This document shows, one piece after another, positions 39,799 to 43,598 of a DNA stretch of 43,598 nucleotides; positions within the stretch are counted from its first letter, which is position 1; every line of letters starts with the position of its first letter. Below the pieces are notes generated by a model, which saw only the letters and a list, made by a program, of their open reading frames with translations, was not told the origin of the DNA and searched no databases. The translations under genes and the position numbers were made by a program. The stretch is from Gemmatimonadota bacterium (lineage in GTDB: Bacteria; Gemmatimonadota; Gemmatimonadetes; Gemmatimonadales; GWC2-71-9): NCBI GenBank assembly GCA_003220935.1, contig QHTT01000075.1, forward strand, positions 1 to 43,598, read 5' to 3'.

Positions 39799-40583
39799 AC
39801 TTGCGCCGCTACGCCGACCACCCGTTTTGGCAGGCCGTGGGGATCGTCGTCGCCGCCTATGCGGTGATCGTGTACGTCGTGCCGCTCCTGCCCGGGAGCG
39901 CGCTCGTTCCCAAGAGCGTGGTGCTCCAGTACATGGCGACGGTGCTCGTCGGCGTGCTGATCTACGTAAGTGATAACGAGGAGCGTTGGGCCAGCTTCCG
40001 GGAGCCGATCCATGCCGCGTTGGTCGAGCCACGCCTCCGGCTGGTGCGTGCCGGGCTGCTCGTGGCGGTGCCGGCGCTCGTCGGGCTCGTCGCCTACGGT
40101 CAAGTGCGGACGACCGTCGCCGCGCCGCCGAACCTGCGCTCGATCCATCCGGCGCCGCCAGCGGAGATCACCTTCCGCGGGAAGTCGATCACGCTCACCG
40201 GGCTCGACAATCCATTGCGCCAGCACCCGGAGTCTACGCCCGCGTACACGGCCGAGGGCAAGCGGATCTACTACCAGAACTGCCTCCCGTGCCACGGCGA
40301 CCATCTCGACGGCCAGGGGCACTACGCCGCCGGCTTCAACCCGATTCCGGCGAACTTCCAGGACAACGGCACCATCGCCCAGCTCACCGAGAGCTTCGTG
40401 TTCTGGCGGGTTGCGAAGGGCGGTCCCGGACTGCCGCGCGAAGGCACGCCGTGGAACTCGGCGATGCCGCGCTGGGAGGACTTTCTAACGGAGCGCGAGA
40501 TCTGGTCGGTGATCCTGTTTCTCTACGACCAGACGGGATGGACACCGCGCACCTGGGAACGGTCCCAAGGAGGGGCACGGTGA
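39795..40583 (+). CDS. Membrane-bound mono-heme cytochrome c
   Basis: A 262-residue protein. Three membrane helices lie in the first 105 residues (WQAVGIVVAAYAVIVYVVPL, LQYMATVLVGVLIYVS, AGLLVAVPALVGLVAYG). A periplasmic cytochrome c domain follows at about 150-255 with the heme site Cys163-x2-Cys166-His167 (NCLPCHGDHL). The Met that could be the second ligand lies in NSAMPRWEDFL. The ATG sits in an ATGA overlap with the previous gene. A start earlier in this frame would run inside that gene and is rejected. It probably passes electrons between the diheme protein, the cytochrome upstream and one of the oxidases. The next gene begins inside its stop codon. Confidence 0.85.
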   Translation: MNLRRYADHPFWQAVGIVVAAYAVIVYVVPLLPGSALVPKSVVLQYMATVLVGVLIYVSDNEERWASFREPIHAALVEPRLRLVRAGLLVAVPALVGLVAYGQVRTTVAAPPNLRSIHPAPPAEITFRGKSITLTGLDNPLRQHPESTPAYTAEGKRIYYQNCLPCHGDHLDGQGHYAAGFNPIPANFQDNGTIAQLTESFVFWRVAKGGPGLPREGTPWNSAMPRWEDFLTEREIWSVILFLYDQTGWTPRTWERSQGGAR

Positions 40584-41833
40584 ATCGCGTCGGACCGTTA
40601 GTCGGTGTCTTGATCGCTGTTCTGTCCGCCAGTCCGACCGTCCGACTGTGCGGCCAAGACACCACCGCAGGTAAGAAGGTCTACGAAAAGTGGTGCGCCG
40701 GCTGCCACGGCGACACCGGTGCGGGCGACGGTCCCGCGGCGGCGCACATGCTGCCCCGCCCGCGCAACTTCACCGGCGCCGTGTACAAGATCCGCACGAC
40801 CGCGAGCGGGCAGCTGCCCACCGATGCCGATCTGATGCGTGCGATCGACGAGGGTCTGCCGGGCAGCGCGATGCCGGCGTGGAAAGGCCGGCTCTCGGAC
40901 GCCGAGCGCCGCGACGTGATGGCCTACCTCAAGACCTTCTCGTCGTTCTTTGCCGACACGAGCCAGCACGTGGCCGCGCTCAAGTTTTCGAGCGCCCCCG
41001 CTGGGGGTACGGACCCGTCAGCGCTCAAGGAAGGGCGCCGGTTTTACGAGGACTCGATCCACTGCAACAAGTGCCACGGTGATCAGGGACGAGGCGACGG
41101 CCCCTCGGCGCCCACGCTCAAGGACGACGCTGGCTTCCCCATCTACGCGGCCGACTTGCACGAGAACTGGCGCTTCCGCGGCGGCGGCACCGTCGAGGAC
41201 ATCTATCACCGGCTGCGCACCGGGCTCGACGGCACGCCCATGCCGTCGTTCTCCGACCTGATCGAGCAGAAGTTTCTGACCGACGAGCAGCTGTGGCGAC
41301 TCGCCCAGTACGTGCGCAGCCTGTCGCCGGCGCGGACACCAGAGGTGCGCGACGTCATTCACGCGCCGCGGGCGGCGGGACCGCTGCCGGCAGCGCCGGA
41401 CGACTCGGCGTGGGCGCGCGTGGACCGATACTGGTTCCCGCTCGTCGGCCAGGTGATCCGCAAGCTCCGCTGGTTCGCGCCGGCGGTCTCCGGGGTGTGG
41501 GTCCAGGCGGTGCACGACGGCAAAGCCGTCGCCGTGCGGGTGAGCTGGGATGACCGCTCTCAAAGCCCCGACACGGCGTGGCTCGGCTTCGAGCGGCGGG
41601 TGCGCGAGACCGTGGCCGGCGACGACTCGGGCGCCAGCGCTGAGACGGACCGCTGGCCCGACCAGCTGGCGGTGCAATTTCCGCGGCGGATCCCGGAGGG
41701 GATGGAGCGGCCGTACTTCCTGATGGGCACCGAGACCGATCCTCGACACGCTCCCGGCAGCCCCGGCATCCGGCGCGGTGTACGATCACGGGGAGTGGCG
41801 CGTCGTGTTCACCCGCTCCCTTGCGACCCCTGA
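40580..41833 (+). CDS. Diheme cytochrome c fused to a heme-binding EB_dh-like domain, frameshifted
   Basis: A reading frame of 417 codons, GTG start with a strong AGGAGG. A signal peptide (VGPLVGVLIAVLSASPTV) precedes two cytochrome c domains with heme sites Cys39-x2-Cys42-His43 (CAGCH) and Cys162-x2-Cys165-His166 (CNKCH). From about 275 the sequence fits the heme-b-binding domain of the ethylbenzene dehydrogenase gamma/cytochrome c-552 type (GVWVQAVHDGKAVAVRVSWD, then DQLAVQFPRR, then RPYFLMGTETD). After about residue 388 the frame turns to Arg-rich nonsense, ending at 41833, while the missing C terminus (VYDHGEWRVVFTRSL and on) lies in the frame of 41778-42065. One extra base near 41740-41745 explains the shift, but the stretch also seems shorter than in relatives. 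Either the gene is damaged or the assembly has an error. Confidence 0.78.
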   Translation: MNRVGPLVGVLIAVLSASPTVRLCGQDTTAGKKVYEKWCAGCHGDTGAGDGPAAAHMLPRPRNFTGAVYKIRTTASGQLPTDADLMRAIDEGLPGSAMPAWKGRLSDAERRDVMAYLKTFSSFFADTSQHVAALKFSSAPAGGTDPSALKEGRRFYEDSIHCNKCHGDQGRGDGPSAPTLKDDAGFPIYAADLHENWRFRGGGTVEDIYHRLRTGLDGTPMPSFSDLIEQKFLTDEQLWRLAQYVRSLSPARTPEVRDVIHAPRAAGPLPAAPDDSAWARVDRYWFPLVGQVIRKLRWFAPAVSGVWVQAVHDGKAVAVRVSWDDRSQSPDTAWLGFERRVRETVAGDDSGASAETDRWPDQLAVQFPRRIPEGMERPYFLMGTETDPRHAPGSPGIRRGVRSRGVARRVHPLPCDP

Positions 41834-42065
41834 TACGGCGAACGAACTTCAGTTCGCGACGGGCCGTGCAATTCCGGTCGCGTTCTTCGCGTGGGACGGT
41901 TCCAGCGGGGAAAAGGGCACGCGAATGGCTGTGAGCAGCTGGTACTTTCTCGCCCTCGACCAACCCACGCCGTCACGGGTGCTCGTGACGCCGGTGGTCG
42001 CCATGCTCCTCACGCTCGGTTTGGGTATAGTGGTGGTGCGGAGGGCCCAACGGCGCCAGGCCTGA
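41778..42065 (+). pseudogene. Out-of-frame C-terminal part of the diheme/EB_dh-like gene
   Basis: This frame encodes VYDHGEWRVVFTRSLATPDT, then IPVAFFAWDGSSGEKGTRMA, SSWYFLALDQ, and a C-terminal membrane helix (VLVTPVVAMLLTLGLGIVVV) followed by RRAQRRQA. This is the expected end of the domain begun in the gene at 40580. The frame is open upstream of the GTG back to about 41739 (ILDTLPAAPASGA). It has no ribosome binding site of its own, so it is read as the continuation of the previous gene. Confidence 0.7.
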
Positions 42066-42090
42066 TGGGCGGCTTCCTCATGGAGGGACA

Positions 42091-42810
42091 ATGAGACGCG
42101 CGATGCTGGCTGTGGTGTGTGGTCTGTTCGTGATGGCGAGCGCCAAGGAGCGCCCGGCCGATCCGCAAGGAGGCGCGACGATCACCGGGAAGATCAAGTT
42201 CACGGGGACCAAGCCGGCAAACCCCAAGATCGACATGAGCGAGGAGCCGAAGTGCAAGGCTAAGTATCAGACGCCGCCCACCGAAGAGATTGTCGTCGTC
42301 AACCCAAACGGCACGCTCGCGAACGTCTTCGTGTACGTGAAGGCCGGCCTGCCGCCGAGCTACAAGGCCCCCGCCCCGGCGGGGGCGGTGACGCTCGACC
42401 AGGACGGGTGTCGCTACCATCCTCACGTACTGGGCATCATGGTAGGTCAGAACCTGGAGATCAAGAACTCCGACGGCATCCTGCACAACATCAAAGCGAA
42501 GGGAACGAAGAACCGCCCCTTCAACATCAGTCAGCCAGCCATCATGACCTCGACGCGCACGTTCACAGCCCCCGAGGTGATGGTGCCGCTCGAGTGCAAC
42601 GTGCACGGCTGGATGCACGCGTGGCTCGGCGTCCTGCCGCACCCGTTCTATGCGGTGAGCGGCGCGGACGGCAGCTTCTCGATCAAGGGATTGCCACCGG
42701 GGACGTACACGATCGAGGGCTGGCACGAGAAGTACGGGACGCAGACGGCCACCGTGACGGTGGCCGGGAGCGAGACGAAGACTCAAGACTTCACCTTCGC
42801 GGGCAAGTGA
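42091..42810 (+). CDS. Cupredoxin (plastocyanin-like) with C-terminal regulatory-like domain
   Basis: A 239-residue exported protein (signal peptide AMLAVVCGLFVMASA) with GGAGGG before its ATG. Residues about 28-185 form a cupredoxin fold. Likely copper ligands are His132 (GILHNIK), Cys169 and His172 (LECNVHGWMH), and Met175 or His176. The C-terminal 50 residues (GSFSIKGLPPGTYTIEGWHE) match carboxypeptidase-regulatory-like/CarboxypepD_reg units that form a small beta sandwich. It probably carries electrons to the CuA oxidase encoded next, or between the two oxidases. It is the gene just after the frameshifted diheme protein and just before coxB, all on one strand with short gaps. Confidence 0.82.
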   Translation: MRRAMLAVVCGLFVMASAKERPADPQGGATITGKIKFTGTKPANPKIDMSEEPKCKAKYQTPPTEEIVVVNPNGTLANVFVYVKAGLPPSYKAPAPAGAVTLDQDGCRYHPHVLGIMVGQNLEIKNSDGILHNIKAKGTKNRPFNISQPAIMTSTRTFTAPEVMVPLECNVHGWMHAWLGVLPHPFYAVSGADGSFSIKGLPPGTYTIEGWHEKYGTQTATVTVAGSETKTQDFTFAGK

Positions 42811-42828
42811 CCGACTGAGGAGCGACCC

Positions 42829-43500
42829 ATGTCTTGGTGGCTGCCGCTCAAAGGTTCGACGTTCGCCGGAGACATCGACGGCCTGTTCCTGGCGATCCTG
42901 ATCATCACCGGGATCGCGTTTGTGGTGGTCGAGCTGGGACTGATCTGGTTCGTGATCAAGTACCGGCAGCGCCCAGGCAAGAAGGCGTTTTACACGCACG
43001 GCAACGCCCGCGCCGAAGTGATCTGGACCGCGATTCCCGCCGTGACGATGGTGGCGCTCGGGCTGATCAGCAATCACTACTGGATCCGGATCAAGGGACG
43101 CGACAGCGTTCCCCCCAACGCGTACCCCATCGGCATCCACGCGAAGCAGTTCGAGTGGCAGGTGACCTACCCCGGGCCCGACGGGCAGCTCGGGACCGCG
43201 GACGATTTCACGGTGCGCAACCAACTGCACGTTCCGGTGGGGCGGCCGATCGTGGTCCACCTGTCGTCGGAGGACGTGATCCACTCGTTTTTCGTGCCGG
43301 TGTTCCGCGTGAAGCAGGACGCCGTGCCGGGGATGGACATCAAGGCGTGGTTCCAGGCGACCGTTCCGGGTCAGTATGAGCTCGGCTGCGCCGAGCTGTG
43401 CGGCATGGGCCACTACCGCATGCGCGCCCAGGTGTTCGTGCATTCGCCCGAGGAATACGACGCCTGGATGAGACAGGCGGCTCAGGAGGCAAAGCAATGA
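42829..43500 (+). CDS. coxB: Cytochrome c oxidase subunit II (CuA)
   Basis: A 223-residue protein. Two membrane helices lie at about 20-45 and 65-83 (LFLAILIITGIAFVVVELGL; VIWTAIPAVTMVALGLISNH). The periplasmic cupredoxin domain has the complete CuA site: His in SSEDVIHSFFVP, then Cys-x3-Cys-x3-His-x2-Met in GCAELCGMGHYRM. The W-x-V-T-Y-P-G segment (FEWQVTYPGPDG) contains the aromatic used in electron entry. It accepts electrons from a cytochrome c or cupredoxin and hands them to subunit I. ATG with GAGGAG upstream; its stop overlaps the coxA start (ATGA). Confidence 0.94.
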   Translation: MSWWLPLKGSTFAGDIDGLFLAILIITGIAFVVVELGLIWFVIKYRQRPGKKAFYTHGNARAEVIWTAIPAVTMVALGLISNHYWIRIKGRDSVPPNAYPIGIHAKQFEWQVTYPGPDGQLGTADDFTVRNQLHVPVGRPIVVHLSSEDVIHSFFVPVFRVKQDAVPGMDIKAWFQATVPGQYELGCAELCGMGHYRMRAQVFVHSPEEYDAWMRQAAQEAKQ

Positions 43501-43598
43501 CCAGCGTTGCCGCGACGGCGCGCGTGCCCCACGCGCATCACGACGACCGGAGCTTCATCCGGAAGTACATCTTCTCGACCGACCACAAGATCATCGGG
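43497..43598 (+). CDS. coxA: Cytochrome c oxidase subunit I, 5' part only
   Basis: The first 34 codons are seen before the window ends. The start ATG lies in the ATGA overlap with coxB after CAGGAGG. The N-terminal tail is His/Ala-rich (VPHAHHDDRSFIRKYIFSTD) and leads into F-S-T-D-H-K-I-I-G, the conserved start of the first membrane helix in heme-copper oxidase subunit I. The heme and copper ligands are outside the window. Confidence 0.88.
   Translation, partial: MTSVAATARVPHAHHDDRSFIRKYIFSTDHKIIG

Overview
The window is GC-rich, densely packed bacterial chromosome. The gene content suggests an uncultured soil or sediment member of the Gemmatimonadota: tandem SusC/SusD pairs outside Bacteroidetes, a large Asp-box (sortilin/VPS10-type) propeller protein, many exported proteins with signal peptides ending in LAAQ- or GAQ-like sites, ECF sigma/anti-sigma pairs, and a bd-like oxidase beside cytochromes c and an aa3-type oxidase. 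This placement is inferred from gene content; there is no rRNA or other phylogenetic marker here. I see no tRNA, rRNA, CRISPR array, transposase or prophage.

Region 1 (1-9.7 kb) holds mostly single genes: a gene cut by the left edge, a 1065-residue Asp-box propeller protein (minus), a small exported protein, a Crp/Fnr-like regulator, a small hypothetical protein, a frameshifted 40-codon ORF, an alpha/beta hydrolase, a GT4 glycosyltransferase and an exported serpin.

Region 2 (9.8-20.3 kb) is about nutrient uptake. A 31-residue membrane peptide is translationally coupled to an APC-family permease. Two tandem paralogous SusC/SusD pairs follow, closed by a 17-bp-stem hairpin shared with the convergent gene.

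Region 3 (20.3-32.1 kb) mixes regulation and metabolism: a membrane protein, an exported protein with a C-terminal CBM48-like glycogen-binding module, a three-gene coupled operon (ECF sigma, a membrane anti-sigma candidate with an outward-facing CBM48 module, an exported protein), MetE, an Nfu scaffold, an ATP-grasp ligase, a methyltransferase, a lectin-fold exported protein, a second ECF sigma/anti-sigma pair (RskA type) and GreA.

Region 4 (32.1-43.6 kb) is the most interesting. A Cys-less Mrp-like ATPase, a zinc-ribbon protein, a ferredoxin, a double universal-stress protein and a radical SAM/SPASM enzyme lie in a row. Three of these carry, in total, four copies of a short domain resembling the C-terminal domain of the protochlorophyllide reductase B subunit (PCP_red), although no chlorophyll genes are present. 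Directly downstream is a respiratory gene run: a CydA-like oxidase, three c-type cytochrome proteins (one with a frameshifted heme-binding domain), a cupredoxin, CoxB and the start of CoxA. I infer that the PCP_red cluster may mature or assemble a metallocofactor for this respiratory branch.

Several short palindromic, heptameric and polypurine repeats lie in gaps and inside reading frames. They include a 172-bp element with inverted ends just upstream of the CydA-like gene.
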